Positions 43,663-50,922 of a stretch of 58,644 nucleotides of DNA are shown one piece after another; positions within the stretch are counted from its first letter, which is position 1, and each line of letters opens with the position of its first letter. The notes under the pieces are model-generated. The model had not been told where the DNA came from. It saw only the letters and a list, made by a program, of their open reading frames with translations, and ran no database searches. Location of the stretch: NCBI RefSeq assembly GCF_003053725.1, contig NZ_QAYC01000020.1:1-58644 (forward strand), read 5' to 3'. The translations under genes and the position numbers were made by a program. This DNA comes from Rhodovulum kholense. Its GTDB lineage: Bacteria > Pseudomonadota > Alphaproteobacteria > Rhodobacterales > Rhodobacteraceae.

Positions 43663-44355
43663 TCAGTCACCCAGCAAGTCAGCGGAAATATATTCGAACA
43701 GCTCTATAACGTTTAATAGGACGACATCACAGTCCAATATGACGGAATCGAAATCATCTGGAAAATTTAAAAACTCATTCAAAACGGTCTGCCTGTCCTG
43801 ATCACTCCAACTCGCTCGCCGCATTATAGGGCCGACTTGGTTAAAAAACCCACAAACATTGGCGTGGGCTTCAAGGGCGCTGATTTGCGCGCGGTGTATT
43901 GACTCAGCGGCGATGGAAACCTTCAGGCCGAGGCCATCACGTATTTCCTTTATTGCCGCGTCGATAATGCTAGGATCGCGCTCGATCTTTCTCCTTGGTT
44001 CACGGAAATACACCTCCATGCTTTGCTCGAAGTTTTTCGCGTTTTGCATAAGGTGCGGGGCTCCCCTGAACATGGAAACCAAACGCTTATCTGGAATTTC
44101 TTTAGCGTCCACTAACCCGCCGTTCCCATCTGCCAGCTGCGAAGATATCTTACGCACTTCAGGAGACAGCACATGATAGCGGTTGTGGATAGTTTTCCAC
44201 GTCTTCGAGACGTCAGTTAACGCGACATAAAGCCCGAGCCGCTGATCCTGCAGTTCCTCAGAGCGACCAGATGATCGATCATAAATCTGAACGGAAAGGC
44301 CGATGATGCTAGCAAAGCTGCCAATGGCAGAGACAAATGACTCGACGACGGCCAT
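43663..44355 (-). CDS. Membrane-anchored partner of the uS17-like protein, unknown
   Basis: 230 aa. Residues 5-25 (ESFVSAIGSFASIIGLSVQIY) form one hydrophobic helix; the rest is a soluble, mostly helical domain (QRLGLYVALTDVSKTWKTIH, IHRAQISALEAHANVCGFFN). No known motif. Its stop TGA lies 1 bp before the ATG 43661 of the uS17-like gene, indicating a two-gene operon. Low GC and codon use unlike the phage core, suggesting transfer. N-terminal TM plus helical domain resembles many phage-defence effectors or sensors, but no family is recognised. Confidence 0.65.
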   Translation of the reverse strand: MAVVESFVSAIGSFASIIGLSVQIYDRSSGRSEELQDQRLGLYVALTDVSKTWKTIHNRYHVLSPEVRKISSQLADGNGGLVDAKEIPDKRLVSMFRGAPHLMQNAKNFEQSMEVYFREPRRKIERDPSIIDAAIKEIRDGLGLKVSIAAESIHRAQISALEAHANVCGFFNQVGPIMRRASWSDQDRQTVLNEFLNFPDDFDSVILDCDVVLLNVIELFEYISADLLGD

Positions 44356-44783
44356 AGATACCTCTTTCGCGTTATCTGAGGCAAATCAAAGCGTTCGCTG
44401 ATCTGCTAAACTATACCACATGTAGTTGAAGAAAAGAAGCGTTTTAACCTATTTTGTCAAAGCTGCCACATCCTGTAGTTTCACTCCGCTCCTGCCGTGA
44501 GGATCATCAAGCCTGAGAGCATTCAACGATCTCAACGCGTTCATCGGTCCATTCGGCAACTTCGTCACCCACCATGGCCTGTGTCAACCGCTTAGGTCGA
44601 TCTTCGCCGAAGCTTTGGAGTTGTCGCGTTCTGCCGGTGACACTGCACAGCTGATATTTTAAGCGGCTTGGCCTCGATTTGACCGCCTCATGGAGGACAG
44701 ATTTCTCAACCTCGCGTTCAGAACGTGGTGAGTACGTTTAGAGAATTTCACGTCTTGAGGCGATGTAGCGATCGGTGTGACGT
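44356..44783. other. 428-bp intergenic region in cargo island 1
   Basis: Holds the divergent promoters of the uS17 operon and the SNase-like gene. On the minus strand a frame of about 75 codons (about 44733-44507) runs without stop and ends MVGDEVAEWTDERVEIV plus ECSQA, with no start codon until that Met; it may be a gene remnant. AT-rich near 44400-44460. Confidence 0.4.
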
Positions 44784-45230
44784 ATGATCCGAAAAATTCC
44801 CCTCCGCATTCTGATCGCCGCCGTTCTCGCCGCCGCACTCGGAGCGCCTGCAGATGCCGTGCAGACCCAGATCTCTGGCTCAGTGCGCCTCCGCGACGGC
44901 GACACGCCGGTCGTTGGCGGCGTCCCGGTCCGGCTGAACGGGCTGACCTGCGACGAACGCGGCTCCCAGATGGGAGATCGGGCCACGGCGCGGCTTTGGG
45001 ATATCATCGGAAGGCAACGCCTGACCTGCATATTGAACGGGGAAACTACCTACGACCGGAAGGTCGGACGCTGCTATCTTCCTGATGGGCGCGACATTGC
45101 CGAGATTCTGATCTCCGAAGGATATTGCGGCCGCTGCGCCCGGTACGACCCCCAAAGGACTTACGTCAAAGCCCAGAAGAAGGCCGGACGATACCAGGGC
45201 GCCATGCCGGGCTACTGCCGATCGAGGTGA
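44784..45230 (+). CDS. Secreted SNase-like (thermonuclease fold) protein
   Basis: 148 aa. Signal peptide MIRKIPLRILIAAVLAAAL plus GAPADA. The mature part shows an SNase-like OB fold: GSVRLRDGDT, VPVRLNGLTCDERGSQ, ARLWDIIGRQRLTC, VGRCYLPDGRDIAEILISEGY. The expected catalytic R-E-R set is partly visible (R of VRLNG, E of CDERG, R of VGRCY). Five cysteines suggest disulfides. Such proteins often degrade exogenous DNA in the periplasm. Plus strand, opposed to phage genes; a cargo gene. Confidence 0.75.
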   Translation: MIRKIPLRILIAAVLAAALGAPADAVQTQISGSVRLRDGDTPVVGGVPVRLNGLTCDERGSQMGDRATARLWDIIGRQRLTCILNGETTYDRKVGRCYLPDGRDIAEILISEGYCGRCARYDPQRTYVKAQKKAGRYQGAMPGYCRSR

Positions 45231-45239
45231 CCCCGCTCG

Positions 45240-45887
45240 CTACCGGCGCTCCACGACATCAGCCAGCTTCGTGAGGGCGCGCACATAGATGCGCCCCTCG
45301 GCCGTGGCCGCTCCGTCCCGGATCAGCGCGGTCTGCTCCCGCACCGCGCCCCAGATCGACGCCTCCTGCCAGCGATCGAGGTGGCCGATATGGCCACGCC
45401 ACTCCATCCAGCGATTTACCGCGGTGCGGGCTTTCTCCTCCTCGCTTCGCAGATCCAGATCGTCGTCGCCGCTGATCTCGAAGCGCTCACGCATCATCTC
45501 GATCCTGGCGGTCTTGGCGTGCAGGCGGATGCCAAGATAATGGCGCGCGTAGGAGGCTTCGGCGCGGCACAAACCAGCGAAGGTTCCCCAGAGCCGCCCC
45601 ACCTCGTCGGGCGCGCACAGCAGGTGCAGGACGCGCCCGGCATCGCATTCGAGGCTCTGGGCGCGCGCCCTCGCCATGTCCTCGGGCCGGGTCGGCCAGC
45701 CCATCTGCCGGCATCGCGCCCGCAGCGCGACATCAGCCTCCGTCCGCTCGTATCCCGGCTTGGTCGAGCGCCGGACGCGGCCGTCCTTCTCGCGGCGCGT
45801 CACGGGCGCCAGACCGGGCAAGCCCGCCAGCTCGGCCTTCTTCGCCAGTTTCGCCGCCCGCGCGCGGGTCTTGCTGCCCTTGCCCAT
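45240..45887 (-). CDS. Last gene of the early-left operon, basic protein of unknown function
   Basis: 215 aa, strongly basic N-terminus (MGKGSKTRARAAKLAKKAE) and helical body (EEEKARTAVNRWMEWRGHIGHL, LDRWQEASIWGAVREQTALI). No motif recognised. Its position, last in the early transcript before the late genes, is where late regulators such as Q-like antiterminators lie; that role is inference only. Confidence 0.5.
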   Translation of the reverse strand: MGKGSKTRARAAKLAKKAELAGLPGLAPVTRREKDGRVRRSTKPGYERTEADVALRARCRQMGWPTRPEDMARARAQSLECDAGRVLHLLCAPDEVGRLWGTFAGLCRAEASYARHYLGIRLHAKTARIEMMRERFEISGDDDLDLRSEEEKARTAVNRWMEWRGHIGHLDRWQEASIWGAVREQTALIRDGAATAEGRIYVRALTKLADVVERR

Positions 45888-45897
45888 GTCCTGTCCC

Positions 45898-46542
45898 CTA
45901 TTTCACACCGGCGGCCCGGAGGGCGCGGGGCCCAACGGCGCCCTTGATCCGCCCCAGCTCCGCGCGCATCGCCGAGACCTCGGCCAGCTTTTTCGACGCG
46001 GTCTCCTGCTGCTTTCCGGCCAGATCCGAGATCGCGCGGATCTCGCGCTCGAGAGCGGCCAGCCGCTCGGTTGCGGCCTGGATGCCTTCGTTGCCCCCAT
46101 CGGGACCGAAGAAAGCCTCCCGGATCTCGGCCACCCAGCCGGGCATCACACCCAGCACATCGGCAACCGTCGCATCGGTGTCGTTCTGCCGGTAGCGTTC
46201 CGCCTCGGGGTCATAGACCTCACGCAGCATATCCACGATCTCGCGGCGCTGTTCCCGGGAGGGCTGGCGCAGCCCCTCGGCGGGTTTCGCGGCCGGAGCC
46301 GTCGTCGTCTTCGTCATGCCTGTCGCCTTTCGTTTCGCTTCGCAGATCGGGCAGTGGAGCTTGCCCTTCACCTCGGCCCAGCCTTGCCCGATCATTTTCC
46401 GGTTTATCTGCCCCGCATCCGGCACCCAGACCCTGCCGGGTCGATGCAGGTAGTTGCAGGTCACGACCTCCTCGCGCCCGCAGCCATCACAGACCACCCG
46501 CGCCCGGTTCACGCCTTTGCCCTTGATCTCGTGAATGCTCAT
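45898..46542 (-). CDS. Zinc-ribbon phage protein
   Basis: 214 aa starting MSIHEIKGKGVNRARVVCDG. Two cysteine pairs, C18-x2-C21 (plus C29) and C64-x2-C67 in KLHCPICEAKRK, form a zinc ribbon. The C-terminal half has a helix (LGVMPGWVAEIREAFFG) and a coiled coil (about 155-200). The shape fits a DNA-associated early regulator or replication factor. Start at 46542; an internal Met at residue 76 (MTKTTTAPA) could begin a shorter product. Confidence 0.55.
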   Translation of the reverse strand: MSIHEIKGKGVNRARVVCDGCGREEVVTCNYLHRPGRVWVPDAGQINRKMIGQGWAEVKGKLHCPICEAKRKATGMTKTTTAPAAKPAEGLRQPSREQRREIVDMLREVYDPEAERYRQNDTDATVADVLGVMPGWVAEIREAFFGPDGGNEGIQAATERLAALEREIRAISDLAGKQQETASKKLAEVSAMRAELGRIKGAVGPRALRAAGVK

Positions 46543-46553
46543 CGGGCCCGCGC

Positions 46554-47027
46554 TCAGAAGGGGATTTCGTCGTCGAGATCGGGGCCACCATATCCGCCCG
46601 CGGGGCCGCCTGACGGACCTTGGCCGTAGCCATGGCCTCCTGTCCCCGCGCCGCCCCTGTCGCTCCCGCCGCTCTCCCGGCGATCCAGGAACGCGATTTC
46701 CCCGGCGAACGGGCGCACGGCGATTTCGGTCGTGTAACGGTCCTGCCCCGTCTGGTCCTGCCACTTGCGGGTTTCGAGCTTGCCCTCGACATAGACCTTG
46801 GAGCCCTTGCGCAGGTATTGCTCGGCGAGCCGGACCAAGCCCTCGCCCCAGATCGAGACCTGATGCCATTCGGTCCGCTCGCGACGCTCGCCGGTGTTGC
46901 GGTCCTTCCAGGCCTCGGAGGTGGCGATCCGCAGGTTGCAGACTTTGCCGCCGCTCTGGAAGGTGCGGACCTCCGGGTCGCGCCCCAGGTGGCCGATCAG
47001 GATCACCTTGTTGACAGATCCGGCCAT
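46554..47027 (-). CDS. ssb: Single-stranded DNA-binding protein
   Basis: 157 aa. OB fold in the first about 110 residues ([54 protein letters not shown]), then a glycine-rich linker and the acidic tip DLDDEIPF that recruits partner proteins. Phage-encoded SSB for replication and recombination. Shares one base with the upstream gene stop (47027). Confidence 0.95.
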   Translation of the reverse strand: MAGSVNKVILIGHLGRDPEVRTFQSGGKVCNLRIATSEAWKDRNTGERRERTEWHQVSIWGEGLVRLAEQYLRKGSKVYVEGKLETRKWQDQTGQDRYTTEIAVRPFAGEIAFLDRRESGGSDRGGAGTGGHGYGQGPSGGPAGGYGGPDLDDEIPF

Positions 47028-47620
47028 CAGGCGGCTCCCCTCTGCTCATCGGTTGCGGATTGGCCCGTTTCGGTTGCGCCGAACCGCTTCGGTCCGGTGA
47101 AGTCTTCCGCCGGGCTGAAACCGGCGGCCCGCATGGCCCGGGCCGCGGCCTCGGGGCTGCAGCGCTCACGGTCCTCGGGGGCCTCGGTCCCGGCCCACCC
47201 GCTGCGCGCCCGGATCCTGGCCGCGCGGACGGCCCGCATTTCGATGCGGCAGCGTTCGGCGATGTCGCCCTCGAGGGGCCGCTTGCGGCGCTGCGGGTTG
47301 TCCGCAGACTTCCACCATTTCGCCGCCCGCTCGATGGCCCAATCGGGGAAATCGGCCAGAGCGTCGGCCCAATCCTCCATCTCGATCTCGCGCAGCGCCC
47401 GCGGCGTATCCTTGTCGAAATAAGGGGTCAGGAGCGCGCCGACGCGGGCCATGGTGCGCACCGGATCGCCGGGTCTGGAAAGCTGGGCCGCGATCATCGC
47501 CGCCGCCTCACGCTCGGCCGGCGCGGCGTGCAGCGACCGCAGCACACGCGTCAAATAGGCCAGACCCCGATCCACCTCGGCCGGAAGGCGCGGGTCCACG
47601 GTTGCCAGATCGGTTGTCAT
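47027..47620 (-). CDS. Replication-associated protein downstream of O-like gene
   Basis: 197 aa: [20 protein letters not shown], helical body, LPEFPDWAI-like segment [21 protein letters not shown] and an arginine-rich tail. Strong RBS (GGAGG) 8 bp before the ATG. Its position after the O-like gene equals that of lambda P-type helicase loaders, but no ATPase motif is seen. Its 5' 113 bases overlap the O-like gene in another frame. Confidence 0.6.
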   Translation of the reverse strand: MTTDLATVDPRLPAEVDRGLAYLTRVLRSLHAAPAEREAAAMIAAQLSRPGDPVRTMARVGALLTPYFDKDTPRALREIEMEDWADALADFPDWAIERAAKWWKSADNPQRRKRPLEGDIAERCRIEMRAVRAARIRARSGWAGTEAPEDRERCSPEAAARAMRAAGFSPAEDFTGPKRFGATETGQSATDEQRGAA

Positions 47621-48350
47621 AGTTGCCCTCCATGAGCTTGGTGAAGTTGGCCTGCTTGACCAGGAAATCGAAGTTGCAGCGCCATGAGTGCGTGGGGTCT
47701 CGGCTTCGGCCGCTGAGGAAGTCCGAGGCCTCGACGCGGCGCATCGCCTCCCGCCAGCCGTCGATGCCGCCAACCTCACGCAATCGGGTCTTGAGGGCCT
47801 GGCGCCGGGCCGGGGTGAGTTTCTGGACCCTGGCCAAGCCGACGCGCTCGGCGGTTTCGTTGAACAGCGTGATCGCATCTTCGATTTCGGAAGACGGCGC
47901 GAATGCACGAGAAGCGTCAGCTTCTCTCTCTGACGGTTCCTGATGGTTCTCTGACGGTTCGGGTGCACGCTGTGCAGGGGGGTGGTGCACAGCGTGCAGG
48001 GGTTGGGTGCACGGTGTGCAGGGGTGCATGTCGTGCAGGGGTGCACGCTGTGCAGGGGGGTGCACATCATGCAGGGGTGCACGCGGTGCAGGGGTCGAGC
48101 GAACGAAGAACACGTTGCAGCCCTTCGGCCCCGCGTTCCGATAGATCGTCAGATAGCCACGCTCCTCCAGGGCCCCGATGATCTGGCGCACCTTGCGCTC
48201 GCTGCAGCGCGCGAGCTGGGAGACCCTTGAGACCGAGGGATAGCACCGGCCTTCGTCATCGGCATGGTTCGCCAGCGCGAGCATCACCGCGCATTCGTAG
48301 ACGTCGGACAATTCACTGTCCCAGATCTCGGCCATGATCCTGATACTCAT
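47508..48350 (-). CDS. Phage replication initiator (lambda O-like), carries iterons
   Basis: 280 aa. Residues 1-85 are a winged helix-turn-helix (DVYECAVMLALANHADDEGRC, VSQLARCSERKVRQIIGALEERGYL), like O/DnaD-type initiators. Residues about 86-130 are a Pro/His/Cys-rich linker encoded by iterons. The C-terminal domain (about 155-245) has ARRQALKTRLREVGGIDGW and [23 protein letters not shown], typical of phage O proteins. The last 35 residues are an unusual extension over the next gene. Start at 48350 overlaps the nuclease stop. Confidence 0.8.
   Translation of the reverse strand: MSIRIMAEIWDSELSDVYECAVMLALANHADDEGRCYPSVSRVSQLARCSERKVRQIIGALEERGYLTIYRNAGPKGCNVFFVRSTPAPRAPLHDVHPPAQRAPLHDMHPCTPCTQPLHAVHHPPAQRAPEPSENHQEPSEREADASRAFAPSSEIEDAITLFNETAERVGLARVQKLTPARRQALKTRLREVGGIDGWREAMRRVEASDFLSGRSRDPTHSWRCNFDFLVKQANFTKLMEGNYDNRSGNRGPAPSGRGGSGSGLFDACAAVAARRAGRA
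47963..48093. repeat. Seven 17-bp iterons, probable phage replication origin
   Basis: Consensus GTGCACGNNGTGCAGGG at 47963, 47985, 48007, 48024, 48041, 48060 and 48077, with start spacings 22, 22, 17, 17, 19, 17. Each unit is a partial palindrome (TGCAC/GTGCA). Just before them CTGA(C/T)GGTTC occurs three times (47930, 47940, 47951). Location inside the initiator gene mirrors lambda ori. Confidence 0.8.
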
Positions 48351-48811
48351 GGCGCGGCCCCTTCGATCCCGGCGATGCCCGGCACGGCCATGATTTCGCG
48401 GGCGAGGTAGGCGAGCCCGTCCAGGCTGCACTCGACCCATTCCTCGGGCGGTGCTGCGCCCCCGTCGCCAAAGGCCGCGCGGATCGCGCCCAGCGGCAAG
48501 GCGCAGCGGATCGGCCGCCGGTCGAAGCGATAGACCACCACGGGCAGTTGCCCGGCCTTCCGGGCACTGGCGGCCGCCTGCGCGCGCCAGTCGTCAGCGC
48601 AGCCGGTCCCTGCGGATCGGCGCTTGCACTCGATCGAGAACGGCCAGGCCGGATCGTCCGTCACCAGATCACCCCAGCCGGAGTCCTGGCACTGGCGCAG
48701 GTTGCGGCGGAACGCGATGCCGGTCAGGTCGAACAGGGCCGCGGCGACCTCGCGCTCGAGTTCGGCCCCCTTGGCGCGGTTGCGCCGGCCGATGGCGGAT
48801 CGGTCCTTCAT
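48347..48811 (-). CDS. PD-(D/E)xK-type nuclease, resolvase-like
   Basis: 154 aa: MKDRSAIGRRNRAKGAELER, then a putative catalytic core with E19 or E21, D48 (GWGDLVTDD) and E61-x-K63 (FSIECKRR). This is the layout of phage Holliday-junction resolvases and other PD-(D/E)xK endonucleases. Overlaps the O-like gene start by 4 bases. RBS AGGAGG region lies about 10 bp upstream. Confidence 0.75.
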   Translation of the reverse strand: MKDRSAIGRRNRAKGAELEREVAAALFDLTGIAFRRNLRQCQDSGWGDLVTDDPAWPFSIECKRRSAGTGCADDWRAQAAASARKAGQLPVVVYRFDRRPIRCALPLGAIRAAFGDGGAAPPEEWVECSLDGLAYLAREIMAVPGIAGIEGAAP

Positions 48812-48851
48812 CTGGACACCTCCTGTCTGAAATGCTCGTGGCGGTGCAGGC

Positions 48852-49043
48852 TCATACCCGGCCCGCCCTGATCTGCGCCCGGGCGAGGGCCTTGTCGAAA
48901 GCCTCGCGGATCGCCTTGGTGGAGTTGCTCTCGGGCTCGCCCGCCAGCCGCGGGTGCATCGCGACTCGCAGACCGTGCACCTCGTCCAGAGGCAGATCCA
49001 CAATCGCGCGGCCATCTTTCACTTGGACGGTCAGGCTGGGCAT
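48852..49043 (-). CDS. 63-aa early phage protein
   Basis: MPSLTVQVKDGRAIVDLPLD with a C-terminal helix rich in alanine and arginine. No known motif; a small early protein upstream of the nuclease. RBS-like GGGGGCAGC precedes the ATG. Confidence 0.5.
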   Translation of the reverse strand: MPSLTVQVKDGRAIVDLPLDEVHGLRVAMHPRLAGEPESNSTKAIREAFDKALARAQIRAGRV

Positions 49044-49126
49044 GCTGCCCCCTTGCCCCCGGCCGCCGCGCGAAATGGCGCAGAGCCGGGGGCCGTGCCG
49101 CGAGTGGATCTGGTGACGTCCATCAT
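49031..49126 (-). CDS. Possible 31-aa peptide
   Basis: MMDVTRSTRGTAPGSAPFR then a Gly/Ala tail. ATG overlaps the upstream stop, and the end overlaps the next gene by 13 bases. Composition is unremarkable; coupling is the only support. Confidence 0.25.
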   Translation of the reverse strand: MMDVTRSTRGTAPGSAPFRAAAGGKGAACPA

Positions 49127-49587
49127 GCCGCCCCCCGCTGCTTGCGGATGATGGCCTTGGCCCGCAGCAGGGCTTCGACAGCCTCGTCGATCTCGCGCTC
49201 GGCTTCCTGGCAATCGCGCCCCTTGGCGCTCTCGGCCGCCCTCAGGGTCGCTGCCTGTGCCTCGCCGCATTCCTTCGCGATGTCGCTGCAATGCGAATAG
49301 AGGCTGGCCACATTCGGCCCGAGATCAATCGGCTGGAACACGCCCCCAGCCAGCCCGGCGAAGTGCTGGGCCAGAGGAGCGGCGGCGGCCGGGAACAGCT
49401 TGCAGAGCCGGTCCAGGTAGTTGACGCCCAGACCGCCGGGCCGATCCTCGTTTTCCTCGGTCCCGTAGGACAGCGTCGAGCCGCGGATGCCGAGGAAATC
49501 GGCGATGTCCCGATCCTTCTTGCCGGTCGCGTCCAGCGCTCCGCGGATCGCGTCCTGGATGGTGCCGGCTTTCTGCGCACGTGCCAT
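49123..49587 (-). CDS. CII-like / early regulator protein
   Basis: 154 aa: AGTIQDAIRGALDATGKKDRD then IADFLGIRGSTLSYGTEE, an HTH-like segment, followed by YLDRLCKLFPAAAAPLAQHFA and a C-terminal helix. Positioned after the Cro-like gene and before replication genes, as CII in lambdoid phages. Start at 49587 follows GGAGCGG. DNA-binding role inferred from the HTH-like stretch. Confidence 0.6.
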   Translation of the reverse strand: MARAQKAGTIQDAIRGALDATGKKDRDIADFLGIRGSTLSYGTEENEDRPGGLGVNYLDRLCKLFPAAAAPLAQHFAGLAGGVFQPIDLGPNVASLYSHCSDIAKECGEAQAATLRAAESAKGRDCQEAEREIDEAVEALLRAKAIIRKQRGAA

Positions 49588-49704
49588 GTGAACCGCTCCG
49601 TTACCGTTTAGCTGGAAGCCGACCCGCCCCGCGCGCACCTTGGGCGCATGGAGCAAAGCCGTTTTGATTGTGCATTTGAGGAATGGGGGACCGGGGGCAC
49701 GGCA

Positions 49705-49938
49705 TCAGGCGGCGTCCTCGGTGGGCGTAGGGATGAAGTCCGCTGCCGAGAGGGGGACGCCCCTCTCGGCAGCCAGCTCAAGAAGCTTCGGAATGTGCCT
49801 GTATGGCACGAGGCCGTCCGTGCCGCCCCGCTCGCGCGATGCCTGCCACATCGACACCCGCGTCCGGTGAATGCCAATGACTTTCGCTACTGCGGAGGGG
49901 CCGCCAAGGGCCGAAATGATGGTGCTAGCCGGTTCCAT
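49705..49938 (-). CDS. Cro-like HTH repressor
   Basis: 77 aa. HTH about residues 10-35: ALGGPSAVAKVIGIHRTRVSMWQ, then PYRHIPKLLELAAERGV. Divergent from the CI-like gene with both operators between them, the usual Cro arrangement. First gene of the leftward lytic transcript. Confidence 0.8.
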   Translation of the reverse strand: MEPASTIISALGGPSAVAKVIGIHRTRVSMWQASRERGGTDGLVPYRHIPKLLELAAERGVPLSAADFIPTPTEDAA

Positions 49939-49946
49939 ACAGCTGA

Positions 49947-49965
49947 TGTAGCGATTTTAGCTACT
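49947..49965. promoter_or_regulatory. Repressor operator 1 (left pair)
   Basis: TGTAGCGATTTTAGCTACT, an imperfect palindrome of the 19-bp operator TGTAGCGA-N3-TCGCTACA, 8 bp upstream of the Cro-like start. Centre 34 bp from operator 2. Confidence 0.75.
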
Positions 49966-49980
49966 ATTCGCAATATGGCT

Positions 49981-49999
49981 TGTAGCGATTTTCGTTACA
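49981..49999. promoter_or_regulatory. Repressor operator 2 (left pair)
   Basis: TGTAGCGATTTTCGTTACA; arms differ from perfect symmetry by one base. It ends 1 bp before the first possible CI start. Confidence 0.8.
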
Positions 50000-50000
50000 G

Positions 50001-50687
50001 ATGATGCTTGGCGTCGCGGATATGCTGTTCGCTGACATGGCTCCGCGAACCCCGATATCAGCGCCCCTTAACGAGTGGCTCATTCAAGCTCTGGATCACT
50101 CCGGGCTGAGCCAGTCGGCTTTGGCCGAACTTCTTGACGCGCGCGTGCAGAAGAGGATCGACCGCTCGATCATCAACAAGATGACACTGGGCAAGCGAAC
50201 GATCTCGGCTGAAGAAATGCTGTTGATCTCTGAGATCACTGGCTTTGACCTTCCTAGCGATACGGCCCGGATCGCTACCATAGCCATCGCAGGGAAGGTT
50301 GGCGCAGGCGCGCGGGTGCCCGTCTTCGACACCTACGAGAAGGGCGACGGGCCGCAGGTCGAGTGTCCGCCGGGGCTGTCGCCGCACAACATCGTGGCGG
50401 TGGAGATCGAGGGCGATAGCATGGAACCGGTCTATTCGGCCGGCGACCTGCTGTTCTACACCCGCTGGTCGGACGGAAGCGTGCCCAGCGACGCCATAGG
50501 CAAACGATGCGTTTGCGAGTGCGAAGAGGGGCTCGGCTGGGTGAAGGTGGTCCGCCCAGGACGAGACCATGGCACCTTCGATCTGCACAGCTTCAACGAC
50601 CAGACGCCGACGATGTACGGGGTCCGGCTCAAGTGGGCGGCACCGATAAAGCTGCACTGGCCGGCCGAGCTAGCGCGAAAGGTATAA
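50001..50687 (+). CDS. CI-like repressor with S24 (LexA-type) peptidase domain
   Basis: Up to 228 aa; ATG 50001 would give a leaderless mRNA, as for lambda cI from PRM; ATGs at 50022 and 50037 are alternatives. HTH about residues 30-85 (SGLSQSALAELL, IINKMTLGKRTISAEE). Autocleavage site A97-G98 (IAIAGKVG); catalytic S140 in EIEGDSMEP and K182 in GWVKVVRPG. Maintains lysogeny and should be inactivated through RecA during SOS. Hairpin follows at 50736. Confidence 0.9.
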   Translation: MMLGVADMLFADMAPRTPISAPLNEWLIQALDHSGLSQSALAELLDARVQKRIDRSIINKMTLGKRTISAEEMLLISEITGFDLPSDTARIATIAIAGKVGAGARVPVFDTYEKGDGPQVECPPGLSPHNIVAVEIEGDSMEPVYSAGDLLFYTRWSDGSVPSDAIGKRCVCECEEGLGWVKVVRPGRDHGTFDLHSFNDQTPTMYGVRLKWAAPIKLHWPAELARKV

Positions 50688-50735
50688 GTGTTGGCCCACA
50701 TCGGGCAGGGAACTGCTGTTCCGAGTCTTACCCAA

Positions 50736-50753
50736 GGGTCGCCGGAGCGACCC
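50736..50753 (+). terminator. Hairpin after the CI-like gene
   Basis: GGGTCGC and GCGACCC, 7-bp stem with CGGA loop, 48 bp after the stop. No T-run follows. Confidence 0.4.
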
Positions 50754-50838
50754 CCGAAGCAGACGTTGAGCCGGTCGCCGCGTCATGTGGATGGGATCGG
50801 TCGCTCGTGGCGGGGGGCCGAAGTCCTAGGCTAGCGCA

Positions 50839-50919
50839 ATGCATAGCGCAGGCTTCCTCTCCGCCGTCGCTCTTGCTGCCATCGGCAATTCAGTCCTGGC
50901 TTTGAAGATCAATATCTGA
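50839..50919 (+). CDS. Possible 26-aa hydrophobic peptide
   Basis: MHSAGFLSAVALAAIGNSV ending LALKINI, one possible membrane helix, between the CI-like gene and the convergent cargo operon. No clear RBS. Could be a small membrane toxin or chance. Confidence 0.25.
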   Translation: MHSAGFLSAVALAAIGNSVLALKINI

Positions 50920-50922
50920 AGC

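Noticed and set aside
47963-48093. CRISPR-like direct repeats
   Set aside because: Units are nearly contiguous, with 0-5 bp between them, lie inside a coding gene and have no spacers or cas genes; they are iterons.
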